A stretch of 64,000 nt of DNA from Lysobacteraceae bacterium (GTDB lineage: Bacteria > Pseudomonadota > Gammaproteobacteria > Xanthomonadales > Rhodanobacteraceae): NCBI GenBank assembly GCA_004143945.1, contig SEHB01000002.1, positions 372,001-436,000 on the forward strand, given 5' to 3'. The position numbers were made by a program, and so were the translations under genes. The notes beneath the pieces are model-generated. The model was not told the origin of the DNA. It ran no database searches and saw only the letters and a list, made by a program, of their open reading frames with translations. Shown here in pieces: positions 1 through 11,592 of the stretch (positions are counted from its first letter, which is position 1; each line of letters starts with the position of its first letter).

Positions 1-3378
<3,378 letters not shown>

Positions 3379-3419
3379 CGCGGGTGGACAGGCGGCCGCC
3401 ACGGCGACCGCGCGCAGCT

Positions 3420-4520
3420 TCAGAGTCGCAGCGGCATGATCACATGGCGCACATCTTCGGTCTCGGGCTTGCGCACGAGACAGCTCGACTGGCCGTCGCG
3501 CAGGCACAGCAGGACCTCGTCACCACCGAGCGCGCCGAGCGCATCGAGCAGGTAGTTCACGTTGAAGCCGACGCTGAGATCGGACACGCCGGTCTTCGCC
3601 TCGATTTCCTCGACGGCCTCTTCCTGCTCGGGATTGTGGGCGACGATGCGCATGCGGTTCGGGCTGACCTCGAGCTTCACGCCCCGATACTTCTCGTTCG
3701 ACAGGATCGCCGCGCGCTGCAGCGCCGCGCGCATGTCGTCGCGATGGACACGCACTTCCTTGTCGGCCCCGATCGGAATCACGGCCTCGTAGTCGGGGAA
3801 ACGCCCGTCGATGAGCTTGGACGTGAACGTCACGTCGCCGCGACGCACGCGCAGGTGGTTGCGTGCGAACTCGAGCTCGACCTCGCCCTCGCCGGGCTCG
3901 AACAAGCCCTGCAGTTCGTTGATGCCCTTGCGAGGCACGATCACCTGGCGCGGCGCACTTACGCGCGTCTCGACCCGCGTCTCCGCCAGTGCGAGCCGAT
4001 GGCCGTCGGTCGCGACGCAGCGCAAAGCGTTCTCACGCAGATCGAGCAACATGCCGTTGAGGTAGTAGCGCACGTCCTGGTTCGCCATCGCGAACCCGGT
4101 GCGCTCCATCAGTTCCTTCAGCGTCGCCTCGGGCAGGCTCACGCGTTCGACGAGTTCGATGTTCTCGATCGTCGGGAACTCGGTGGCCGGCAATGTCGCG
4201 AGCGTGAACCGGCTGCGCCCCGCGCTGAGGACCACGCGCTCGCCGTTCTGCTCGAGCTTGATGCGGCAGCCATCGGGCAGCGCGCGGCAGATGTCGAACA
4301 GCTTGCGCGCCGGCACCGTGACTTCGCCCACGACCAGATCCTCGGCTGCCGTGCGCGCGACCATCTCGACTTCGAGATCGGTACCGGTCAACGACACGCC
4401 TTCCCCATCCACGACCACGAGCAGGTTCGCGAGTACGGGCAGGGTCTGGCGCCGCTCGACGACGCCCACCACATGCTGCAAACGCTTCAGGAAGGCCTCT
4501 CGCTGGATGCTGAATCGCAT
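3420..4520 (-). CDS. dnaN: DNA polymerase III beta subunit (sliding clamp)
   Basis: Ring-shaped processivity clamp that tethers DNA polymerase III and other partners to DNA. Starting at ATG 4520 (MRFSIQREAFLKRLQ), with AGGA upstream, the protein has 366 residues, the exact size of the E. coli clamp. It contains the hallmark segments SNEKYRGVKLEVS, FNVNYLLDAL and a C-terminus ending VIMPLRL, which contributes to the partner-binding pocket. The frame is open 28 codons further upstream, but that extension is not family-like. It lies 224 bases downstream of dnaA, separated by the candidate origin. Confidence 0.98.
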   Translation of the reverse strand: MRFSIQREAFLKRLQHVVGVVERRQTLPVLANLLVVVDGEGVSLTGTDLEVEMVARTAAEDLVVGEVTVPARKLFDICRALPDGCRIKLEQNGERVVLSAGRSRFTLATLPATEFPTIENIELVERVSLPEATLKELMERTGFAMANQDVRYYLNGMLLDLRENALRCVATDGHRLALAETRVETRVSAPRQVIVPRKGINELQGLFEPGEGEVELEFARNHLRVRRGDVTFTSKLIDGRFPDYEAVIPIGADKEVRVHRDDMRAALQRAAILSNEKYRGVKLEVSPNRMRIVAHNPEQEEAVEEIEAKTGVSDLSVGFNVNYLLDALGALGGDEVLLCLRDGQSSCLVRKPETEDVRHVIMPLRL

Positions 4521-4744
4521 GGTCTGCAGGTCCTGTTTCAAGGTTTGTCTTTCATGTGGAAGGATTGCTTGTTGCTGGTGCTGTGGACAGACCGCAAACC
4601 GCAATATTTCTTTTCCAAATCAAACGTTTGCAGCGATATTTCGAGCGGGAGAACGGGTCCTGCCGCCTGTGGGCGAACTGTGGATCAATTTCTGCGCGCG
4701 GGTCCGCCCACACGATATCCACAGGCCGTCCACTGATCGAACCC
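4521..4744. other. Candidate chromosomal origin (oriC), dnaA-dnaN intergenic region
   Basis: This 224-base gap is visibly richer in A/T than its surroundings, with the most A/T-rich stretch at about 4600-4641. It carries DnaA-box-like 9-mers, compared with TTATCCACA or its complement: TGTGGATCA at 4679-4687 (one mismatch), ATATCCACA at 4715-4723 (one mismatch), and weaker TGTGGACAG at 4582-4590 and TGTGGAAGG at 4555-4563. The rpmH-dnaA gap (6068-6258) is GC-rich and has no such boxes. Transcription diverges near here, as expected at an origin. It probably also holds the dnaN promoter. Confidence 0.7.
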
Positions 4745-6067
4745 TTACTCCGTCAGCACGCGGATCAGCTTCTCCCAGTCCTGCCGGATCTTGCCGTCGG
4801 TCTCGCGCAGGTCGCGGATCGTGCGGCAGGCATGCAGCACCGTCGTATGGTCGCGACCGCCGAAAGCATCCCCGATCTCCGGCAGGCTGTGTTCGGTCAA
4901 TTCCTTCGCCAGGCTCATTGCGACCTGCCGCGGTCGCGCGATCGAACGGCTGCGCTTGATCGACAGCAGGTCGGTCAGGCGAAGCTGGTAGTAGTCTGCC
5001 ACGGTCTTCTGGATGTTGGGGATCGAGATCGCCTGCGCATGCACGGTCAGCAGGTCGCGCAGCGTTTCCTGGGCGAATTCGAGCCCGATGCGCCGACCCT
5101 CGAAATTCGCGCGCGCGACCAGCGTATTGAGCGCACCTTCGAGGTCGCGCACGTTCGAGCGCATGCGCTTGGCCATCAGCACCGCGACGTCCTCGGGCAG
5201 TTCCACGCCCTTCGCCTGCGCCTTCGCGAGCACGATCGCCGCGCGCGTCTCGAAGTCGGGCGGCTCGATCGCGACCGACAGGCCCCAGCCCAGGCGCGAC
5301 TTCAGGCGCGGCTCGAGGTTGTCCACTTCCTTCGGATACCGATCGCAGGTCAGGATGATCTGCTGCTTGCCCTCGAACAGCGCATTGAAGGTGTGGAAGA
5401 ACTCTTCCTGCGTCGTGTTCTTGCCCGCGAAGAACTGGATGTCGTCGATGAGCAGCGCATCGACCGAGCGGAAGCGCCGCTTGAACTCGTCCATGCCCTT
5501 CTGCTGCAGCGCGCGCACCATGCCGCTGACGAACTGTTCCGACCGCAGGTACAGGATCTTCACGCCGGGCCGGTTCGCGCGCATGAGGTTGCCGGCCGCA
5601 TGCATGAGGTGGGTCTTGCCGAGGCCGGTGCCGCCATAGAGCAGCAGCGGGTTGTAGGCGCGGCCCGGATTCATCGCGACCTGGGTCGCGGCGGCCTTGC
5701 CGAGCTGGTTCGACTTGCCTTCGACGAAGTTCTCGAACGTGTAGTGCGGATCGAGGCTGGGCTCGGCCGCGTCGCGCGACGGCGTCGCGCGCGCGCGCGG
5801 CGCCGGACGCGACGCCTCGCGCGCGCTGCGCGCCGCGCCGACCTGCAGCTGCACCCCGCGCTCGGCGCCCGCGACGTGTTCGAGCACGAGCCGGATGCGC
5901 TCGAGGAAGCGCTCGCGCACGGTTTCCATCGTGTACGCGTTCGGCGCCCACAAGGTGATGCCGTCGGCCCCCTCGCTCGCCTGCAGCGGCGCGATGTAGG
6001 TATGGATGTCCTCCGCGCTGAGCTCCGCCTCGAGGCGGGACAGACAGCGGCGCCAGAGCTCGCTCAT
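4745..6067 (-). CDS. dnaA: Chromosomal replication initiator protein DnaA
   Basis: AAA+ initiator that binds DnaA boxes and melts the origin. The 440-residue product has the N-terminal DnaB-interaction domain ([16 protein letters not shown]), a short proline/arginine-rich linker around residues 80-105, the Walker [10 protein letters not shown] at 145-153, Walker [11 protein letters not shown] at about 204-213, and the C-terminal DNA-binding domain with the signature [11 protein letters not shown]. The start matches the family N-terminus, although the upstream Shine-Dalgarno is weak. It diverges from rpmH across a 191-base gap and precedes dnaN and recF, the usual cluster. Confidence 0.98.
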   Translation of the reverse strand: MSELWRRCLSRLEAELSAEDIHTYIAPLQASEGADGITLWAPNAYTMETVRERFLERIRLVLEHVAGAERGVQLQVGAARSAREASRPAPRARATPSRDAAEPSLDPHYTFENFVEGKSNQLGKAAATQVAMNPGRAYNPLLLYGGTGLGKTHLMHAAGNLMRANRPGVKILYLRSEQFVSGMVRALQQKGMDEFKRRFRSVDALLIDDIQFFAGKNTTQEEFFHTFNALFEGKQQIILTCDRYPKEVDNLEPRLKSRLGWGLSVAIEPPDFETRAAIVLAKAQAKGVELPEDVAVLMAKRMRSNVRDLEGALNTLVARANFEGRRIGLEFAQETLRDLLTVHAQAISIPNIQKTVADYYQLRLTDLLSIKRSRSIARPRQVAMSLAKELTEHSLPEIGDAFGGRDHTTVLHACRTIRDLRETDGKIRQDWEKLIRVLTE

Positions 6068-6195
6068 CGGTATTGGGGATTCCAGGTGCGCCGACGCCGG
6101 CGCGGACGATCACGCGCGGGCGGGCGGACCGTGCAGTCTAGCAGCATGGGGAGCTGTGCCTGCCCGCCCGCGCCGACGACGCACGCTCGCCCGGT

Positions 6196-6225
6196 TTGAC
6201 ACTGCGCACCCGCGGCGCCTATCAT
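6196..6225 (+). promoter_or_regulatory. Sigma-70 promoter for rpmH-rnpA
   Basis: TTGACA at 6196-6201 and TATCAT at 6220-6225 are separated by 18 bases. This puts the transcription start about 25-30 bases before the rpmH ATG. It is a near-consensus pair in otherwise very GC-rich DNA. Confidence 0.75.
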
Positions 6226-6258
6226 CCGCGCCCTTTTTCCCGTTTCCGGCAACCGCCC

Positions 6259-6399
6259 ATGGCCACCAAGCGCACCTACCAGCCGAGCAACCTCAAGCGT
6301 GCACGCGACCACGGCTTTCGCGCCCGCATGAAGACCCGCGGCGGCCGCAAGGTCATCAACGCGCGTCGCGCCAAGGGCCGCAAGCGCCTCGCGGTCTGA
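6259..6399 (+). CDS. rpmH: 50S ribosomal protein L34
   Basis: Component of the large ribosomal subunit. The 46-residue, highly basic product begins [20 protein letters not shown] and contains the conserved [22 protein letters not shown], which identifies L34 unambiguously. The frame is open upstream, but the family start is the ATG at 6259. It is followed 17 bases later by rnpA, the near-universal rpmH-rnpA pair, and is preceded by a strong sigma-70 promoter. Confidence 0.98.
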   Translation: MATKRTYQPSNLKRARDHGFRARMKTRGGRKVINARRAKGRKRLAV

Positions 6400-6416
6400 C
6401 TGCAGCACGTTCCGGC

Positions 6417-6803
6417 ATGACGCGCGCCCCGTTCCCGCGCGCGGCGCGCCTGCTGACCCCCGCCGACTTCGCCCGCCTGCGCGGCATCAGCCGTCGCATC
6501 GGCAGCCAGAGCTTCGCCGCCGAAGTCGCGCCTGCCGCACCGACCGCCGCCTGCGCCCGCCTCGGCCTCGCCGTCTCGCGGCGCGTATCCAAGCGTGCGG
6601 TGCGGCGCAACCGCATCAAGCGCATCGCACGCGACAGTTTCCGGCACCATCGCGCGGCACTGCCGACCTGCGACATCCTGCTGATCGCACGCAGCGACGC
6701 CGACCAGCGCAGCAATGCGGAGCTGCGCGCCGAACTCGAGCGGCTGTGGCAGCGCGTCGCCGCATTGAACGACACGCGCACGGCCGGCACAATGCGCGCC
6801 TGA
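6417..6803 (+). CDS. rnpA: Ribonuclease P protein component
   Basis: Protein cofactor of RNase P, which trims the 5' leader of precursor tRNAs. From ATG 6417 the product is 128 residues. It carries the RnpA signature RLGLAVSRRVSKRAVRRNRIKR, here split as RLGLAVSRRVSKRAVRR and NRIKRIARDSFR, with a hydrophobic-basic C-terminal half. Its position directly after rpmH and before yidC is typical. The small yidD gene often found between rnpA and yidC is absent: only 115 bases separate the two genes. Confidence 0.95.
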   Translation: MTRAPFPRAARLLTPADFARLRGISRRIGSQSFAAEVAPAAPTAACARLGLAVSRRVSKRAVRRNRIKRIARDSFRHHRAALPTCDILLIARSDADQRSNAELRAELERLWQRVAALNDTRTAGTMRA

Positions 6804-6918
6804 CGCCCCGCCGCGCGCCCCCGCTCGGCCGCCCCGGCCCCGCCGCAACCGCCAACGCAACAGCAGCGCACCGCGCGGCTGCCGACCCCTCAACGCGCGA
6901 CCGCGCCGAATCGAACCC

Positions 6919-8649
6919 ATGACGAGTCCCCGCAACCTGCTCCTGATCGCCCTGCTGTTCATCGGCTACCTGATGTGGATGCAGTGGCAGGAGGACTACC
7001 ACCGCCCGCCCGCAACGACCGCGAACGCGCCGGCAACGAACCTGCCCGACGGTACGCCCGATCCCGCGACCCCGAACGCAGGCGTTCCCGCGGCTGCCGT
7101 GCCCGGCGCCGACGTGCCAGCCGCTGACGGCGGAGTCGCGCCGAGCGCGCCGGTCGCCGATGCCCCGCGAGCGCCGGAAGGCCAGCGCATCGTCGTCACC
7201 ACCGACGTGCTGCGCGTCGAGATCGACACGCGCGGCGGAAACGTCGTCGTCGCCGACCTGCTCGACTATGCACGCGACCCCAAGCACCCCGAACGCGTCC
7301 GCCTGCTCGACGACCAGCCCTCGACGTTCTTCGAGGCGCAGAGCGGACTCGTCGGCGTGCAAGGCAGCGCCGTGCGCGCGCCCGACCACACCGCGACATG
7401 GACCACCGCACAGACGCGCTACGAGCTCGCGCCCGGCAGCGACACGCTCGAAGTAGTGCTGGAGTCCGTCGATGCCGGCGGGCTCGCGGTGCGCAAGGTC
7501 TACGCGTTCGCACGCGGCAGCTACACGATCGGCCAGCGCCACGAGATCCGCAACGATGCGTCCACGCCGTGGACCGGAAACGCGTACCGCCAGTTGCAGC
7601 GCGTGCCGCCGCTCGTCGACACCGCGGGCATCAAGGGCTACAGCAACACCGAACGCTACAGTTTCGCGGGTGCGGCCTGGTACAGCCCGAGCGGCAAGTT
7701 CGAGAAGCTGAAGTTCGACGACTTCGCGGGCGAACCGCTGTCGACGAGTTTCCAGGGTGGCTGGGGCGCGATGCTGCAGCACTACTTCTTCGCGGCCTGG
7801 ATTCCCGAATCCGACGAGCTCACGGCGTACTCGACCGCGACGCTGCAGAAGGACGGCTCGACGCGTTACCTGATCCGCACGCTGTCGCCGACGCTGACCG
7901 TCGCGCCCGGACAAACCCGCGTCGAGCAGGCGCGGCTCTACGTCGGCCCGAAGCTGCAGAGCACGCTCGACGAAGTCGCGCCCGGTCTCGCGCTCACGGT
8001 CGACTACGGCATCTTCACCGTGATCTCCGAGCCGCTGCACTGGGTGCTCGCGCAGTTCCACAAGCTGACCGGCAACTGGGGCTTCGCGATCATCCTGCTC
8101 GTGCTGCTGCTGAAGGCCGTGTTCTTCAAGCTGACCGAGGCGCAGTACCGCTCGACCGCGAAGATGCGCAAGCTGCAGCCGCGCATGGCGGCGCTGAAGG
8201 AGCGCTACGGCGACGATCGCCAGAAGATGAACCAGGCGATGATGGAGCTGTACCAGAAGGAGAAGATCAATCCGCTCGGCGGCTGCCTGCCGATGCTGGT
8301 GCAGATGCCGGTGTTCTTCGCGCTGTACTGGGTGCTGCTCGAAAGCGTGGAGCTGCGCCAGGCACCGTTCATCGGCTGGATCCAGAACCTCACCGCGCCG
8401 GATCCCTACTACGTGTTGCCCGCGCTCAACGGCCTCGTGATGATCGCGACCTCGATCCTGACGCCGACCGCGGGCATGGATCCGACGCAGGCGAAGATCA
8501 TGAAGTTCATGCCGGTGATCTTCTCCGTGATGTTCGCGTTCTTCCCGGCCGGCCTCGTGCTGTACTGGACCGTCAACGGCGCGCTCTCGCTGCTGCAGCA
8601 GTGGATCATCACGCGGCGCATCGAACGCGGCGACGCGGCGGCCGCCTGA
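6919..8649 (+). CDS. yidC: Membrane protein insertase YidC
   Basis: Inner-membrane insertase that integrates proteins alone or with SecYEG. The 576-residue product has an N-terminal membrane anchor (about residues 5-22) and a proline/alanine-rich linker (about 30-90). A large periplasmic beta domain runs to about 350. The C-terminal five-helix core includes LTGNWGFAIILLVLLLKAVFF, KMRKLQPRMAALKERYGDDR and INPLGGCLPMLVQMPVFFALY. Size and layout match Gram-negative YidC (E. coli 548). It is followed four bases later by mnmE. Confidence 0.97.
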   Translation: MTSPRNLLLIALLFIGYLMWMQWQEDYHRPPATTANAPATNLPDGTPDPATPNAGVPAAAVPGADVPAADGGVAPSAPVADAPRAPEGQRIVVTTDVLRVEIDTRGGNVVVADLLDYARDPKHPERVRLLDDQPSTFFEAQSGLVGVQGSAVRAPDHTATWTTAQTRYELAPGSDTLEVVLESVDAGGLAVRKVYAFARGSYTIGQRHEIRNDASTPWTGNAYRQLQRVPPLVDTAGIKGYSNTERYSFAGAAWYSPSGKFEKLKFDDFAGEPLSTSFQGGWGAMLQHYFFAAWIPESDELTAYSTATLQKDGSTRYLIRTLSPTLTVAPGQTRVEQARLYVGPKLQSTLDEVAPGLALTVDYGIFTVISEPLHWVLAQFHKLTGNWGFAIILLVLLLKAVFFKLTEAQYRSTAKMRKLQPRMAALKERYGDDRQKMNQAMMELYQKEKINPLGGCLPMLVQMPVFFALYWVLLESVELRQAPFIGWIQNLTAPDPYYVLPALNGLVMIATSILTPTAGMDPTQAKIMKFMPVIFSVMFAFFPAGLVLYWTVNGALSLLQQWIITRRIERGDAAAA

Positions 8650-8653
8650 TGCG

Positions 8654-10000
8654 ATGACCACGCACGCCGACACGATCGCAGCCGTGGCCACCGCGCCCGG
8701 CGCGGGCGGCGTCGGCATCGTGCGCGTGTCGGGCCCGCGTGCATCCTCGATCGCGCGTGCCCTGCTTGCGCGCACGCCGCGTGCGCGCCACGCGCATTAC
8801 GCGGCATTCCGCGACGCGGCCGGCGAGGCGATCGACCAAGGGCTGCTGCTCTGGTTTCCCGCGCCCGATTCCTATACCGGCGAAGACGTACTCGAGCTGC
8901 AGGCGCACGGCAGCCCGGTGCTGCTGCGCCTGCTGCTCGCACGCGTGGTCGAACTCGGCGCGCGCCATGCACGCGCGGGCGAGTTCTCCGAGCGCGCATT
9001 CCTCAACGGCAAGCTCGACCTCGCGCAGGCGGAGGCGGTCGCCGACCTCGTCGCGAGCGGATCGGAAGCCGCCGCGCGCGCCGTGCGGCGCAGCCTCGAA
9101 GGCGCGTTCTCGGATCGCGTGCACGCATTGACCGCGGACGTCGTGCGCCTGCGCGTCTGGATCGAAGCCGCGATCGACTTTCCCGAAGAGGAGATCGACT
9201 TCCTCGCGACGCCGGCGCTCGCCGACGACCTCGAACACATCCGCGCCGCGCTCGATGACCTGCTCGCGGCCGCGCGACGCGGCGTTCGCCTCGTCGACGG
9301 CCTGCACGCGGTCATCGTGGGCCGCCCGAACACCGGCAAGTCGAGCCTGCTCAACGCGCTCGCGCGAAGCGACCGCGCGATCGTGACCGACATCGCCGGC
9401 ACCACGCGCGACCTGCTGCGCGAGACGATCGACCTCGACGGCATCGCGCTGACCCTCGTCGACACCGCGGGCCTGCGCGAAGCGCCCGATCTCGTCGAAC
9501 GCGAAGGCATCCGCCGCGCGCGCGCGGAACTGCAGCGCGCCGACCTGGCGATCCTCGTCAGCGACGACGAGCACGCCAGTACGGACCTGCGCTTCTTCGA
9601 CGAACTGCCCGCGACCACGGCGCGGATCGTCGTGCACAACAAGATCGACCTCGCAGGGCTCGCGCCGAAGCGCGAAGTCCGCGCCGACGCGACGCACCTG
9701 TGGCTCTGCGCGCGCGACGGCGCGGGTCTCCAGCTGCTCGTCGCCGAACTCGTGTCGGCCGCGGGCCAGGGCGAGGTACACGACGGTGCCTTCAGCGCGC
9801 GCGCACGCCACGTCGCCGCGCTCGACCGCGCACGCGCGCACCTCGATGCCGCCGCCGGTGCGCTGCTGCACCAGCGCGCGGGCGAACTCGCGGCCGAGGA
9901 ACTGCGCCTCGTGCAGCAGTCGCTCGGCGAAATCACCGGCGAGTTCCGCAACGACGACCTGCTCGGCGCGATCTTTTCGTCGTTCTGCATCGGCAAGTAG
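8654..10000 (+). CDS. mnmE: tRNA uridine-5-carboxymethylaminomethyl modification GTPase
   Basis: Potassium-dependent GTPase that, with MnmG, modifies uridine 34 of several tRNAs. The 448-residue product has the N-terminal tetrahydrofolate-binding domain (TAPGAGGVGIVRVSG). A helical domain flanks a G domain with G1 GRPNTGKS at 223-230, DIAGTTRD, DTAGL, and NKID. It ends in the catalytic C-terminal FCIGK. Start ATG 8654 sits four bases after yidC, so co-transcription is likely. The partner gene mnmG, often next to rsmG-parAB, is not in this window. Confidence 0.97.
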   Translation: MTTHADTIAAVATAPGAGGVGIVRVSGPRASSIARALLARTPRARHAHYAAFRDAAGEAIDQGLLLWFPAPDSYTGEDVLELQAHGSPVLLRLLLARVVELGARHARAGEFSERAFLNGKLDLAQAEAVADLVASGSEAAARAVRRSLEGAFSDRVHALTADVVRLRVWIEAAIDFPEEEIDFLATPALADDLEHIRAALDDLLAAARRGVRLVDGLHAVIVGRPNTGKSSLLNALARSDRAIVTDIAGTTRDLLRETIDLDGIALTLVDTAGLREAPDLVEREGIRRARAELQRADLAILVSDDEHASTDLRFFDELPATTARIVVHNKIDLAGLAPKREVRADATHLWLCARDGAGLQLLVAELVSAAGQGEVHDGAFSARARHVAALDRARAHLDAAAGALLHQRAGELAAEELRLVQQSLGEITGEFRNDDLLGAIFSSFCIGK

Positions 10001-10202
10001 TCCGGGATTGCCACGCCGTCCGCGCCCGGTCGCACTGCGGCGCCGACCGTAGCGGTGATCGTCTCGCCCGATCCTTGCCATTGAGCTCCGGTGACACGGC
10101 CTCGGTCATCGCGCCTGCGGGCAGGCGATCGCCATCCAGCGACGGCTTGCGCGCGCGCAAGCGCGGCGGGATGCTTGCACACGATGACGAGGAGATGTCC
10201 CG

Positions 10203-10718
10203 ATGGCAGTCCGATGCGGTATCGCGTTCTTCGCACTGCTTGCGATTGCAGGCTGCGCGAGTCACCCGGCCCCCAAACCCGCCTTGCTTGATGCGGCACG
10301 CACGCCCGCGCCGGGCGTCTACGCGGGCGGTCGCATCGCGGCAGGCGACGTTGCGTCGCTGCGCGCGGCCGGCATCCGGCGGGTGATCGACCTGACGCCC
10401 GATGCCGAAACGCCGGATTTCGACGAAGCCTCGGCGGTGCGCGCGGCGGGACTCGACTACGCGAACCTGCCGCTCGGCGGGCCGAACGACCTCACGCGCG
10501 AGAACGTGCTCGCGTTCGACGCGTTGATGCACGACGCGACGCGCCCCGTGCTCGTCCATTGCGCGAGCGGCAATCGTGTCGGCGCGATGGCGGCGCTTCG
10601 CGCCGCATGGATCGAGGGCACGTCGGCCGACGATGCGATCGCGATCGGCAAGGCCTGGGGCCTGACTGGTCTCGAGGATGCGGTGCGCCAACGCATCGCG
10701 TCGGGCGAACCGCGCTAG
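10203..10718 (+). CDS. Lipoprotein with protein-tyrosine-phosphatase-like fold
   Basis: 171 residues with an N-terminal lipoprotein signal (FALLAIAGC, lipidated Cys near residue 18), so probably anchored in the cell envelope. The body resembles the DSP/BLH-type phosphatase-like family: GGRIAAGDVASLRAAGIRRVIDL near the start and the cysteine-phosphatase signature HCASGNRVG (C-x5-R) near residue 120. The general-acid Asp loop is plausibly the LPLGGPNDLT region. The start ATG 10203 follows GAGGAG at good spacing. The 202 bases upstream hold no other gene. A phosphatase activity in the periplasm is inferred from the motif; the substrate is unknown. Confidence 0.8.
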   Translation: MAVRCGIAFFALLAIAGCASHPAPKPALLDAARTPAPGVYAGGRIAAGDVASLRAAGIRRVIDLTPDAETPDFDEASAVRAAGLDYANLPLGGPNDLTRENVLAFDALMHDATRPVLVHCASGNRVGAMAALRAAWIEGTSADDAIAIGKAWGLTGLEDAVRQRIASGEPR

Positions 10719-10823
10719 CCGCCTGGCGCCGATGGTCCGGCAGATGGCCGCGCCGCGTGCTTGAATGCGGCGCGCGTGCCTTCACGTGAGTCTCGCGGGA
10801 GCATCCCAATACGGAGCGCCACG

Positions 10824-11525
10824 ATGATCGACTTCTACTACTGGCCCACGCCGAACGGACACAAGATCACGCTGTTCCTCGAGGAAGCGGGCCTCGACTA
10901 CACGATCAAGCCGGTCGACATCGGCAAGGGCGACCAGTTCAAGCCCGAGTACCTCGCGATCTCGCCGAACAACAAGATGCCCGCGATCGTCGACCACGCG
11001 CCGGCCGACGGCGGCGAGCCGATCACGATGTTCGAATCGGGCGCGATCCTGCTCTACCTCGCGAACAAGACCGGGCGCTTCCTGCTGCAGGACCTGCGCG
11101 GGCGCGCGATCGTCAACGAGTGGCTGTTCTGGCAGATGGGCGGCCTCGGGCCGATGACGGGCCAGTACGGGCACTTCAACGTCTACGCGCCCGAGAAGAT
11201 CCCGTACGCGATCGAGCGCTACACGAAGGAGGCCGAACGCCTGCTCGGCGTGCTCGACCGACGGCTCGAAGGTCGCGCGTTCATCGCGGGCGACGGGTAC
11301 ACGATCGCGGACATGGCCGCGTATCCGTGGATCAGCCCGTACGACAAGGCACCGATCGATCTCGCGCCATTTCCCGAAGTGCGCCGCTGGCACGCAGCGA
11401 TCGCAGCACGACCCGCGACGCAGCGCGCGTACGCGAAGGCCGACGAGGTGCGCCCCGGCGGCAGCCAGCCGATGAGCGAAGACGAAAAGCGCATCCTGTT
11501 CGGCCAGGGCGCGCGTCCGCGTTGA
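10824..11525 (+). CDS. Glutathione S-transferase family protein (YfcG/YghU-like)
   Basis: 233-residue GST-fold protein. The N-terminal thioredoxin-like domain (MIDFYYWPTPNGHKITLFLEE) with TPNG at the active-site loop and the cis-proline region NNKMPAIVDH matches the Nu-class/YfcG disulfide-bond oxidoreductases. The C-terminal helical domain follows (NEWLFWQMGGLGPMTGQ, then IADMAAYPW). Such proteins bind glutathione and reduce disulfides rather than conjugate drugs. The start ATG 10824 is chosen over the upstream GTG/ATG codons because it begins the fold. It stands alone, 105 bases after the preceding gene. Confidence 0.9.
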   Translation: MIDFYYWPTPNGHKITLFLEEAGLDYTIKPVDIGKGDQFKPEYLAISPNNKMPAIVDHAPADGGEPITMFESGAILLYLANKTGRFLLQDLRGRAIVNEWLFWQMGGLGPMTGQYGHFNVYAPEKIPYAIERYTKEAERLLGVLDRRLEGRAFIAGDGYTIADMAAYPWISPYDKAPIDLAPFPEVRRWHAAIAARPATQRAYAKADEVRPGGSQPMSEDEKRILFGQGARPR

Positions 11526-11592
11526 CGGTGATCGCACGCCGGATCGCGCGGGGTTCGCGTCATAATGGCGCGAACCCTTGCGGAGTCGATCG

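Noticed and set aside
6068-6258. rpmH-dnaA gap as the origin
   Set aside because: It is very GC-rich with no DnaA-box-like 9-mers; only a sigma-70 promoter for rpmH is convincing.
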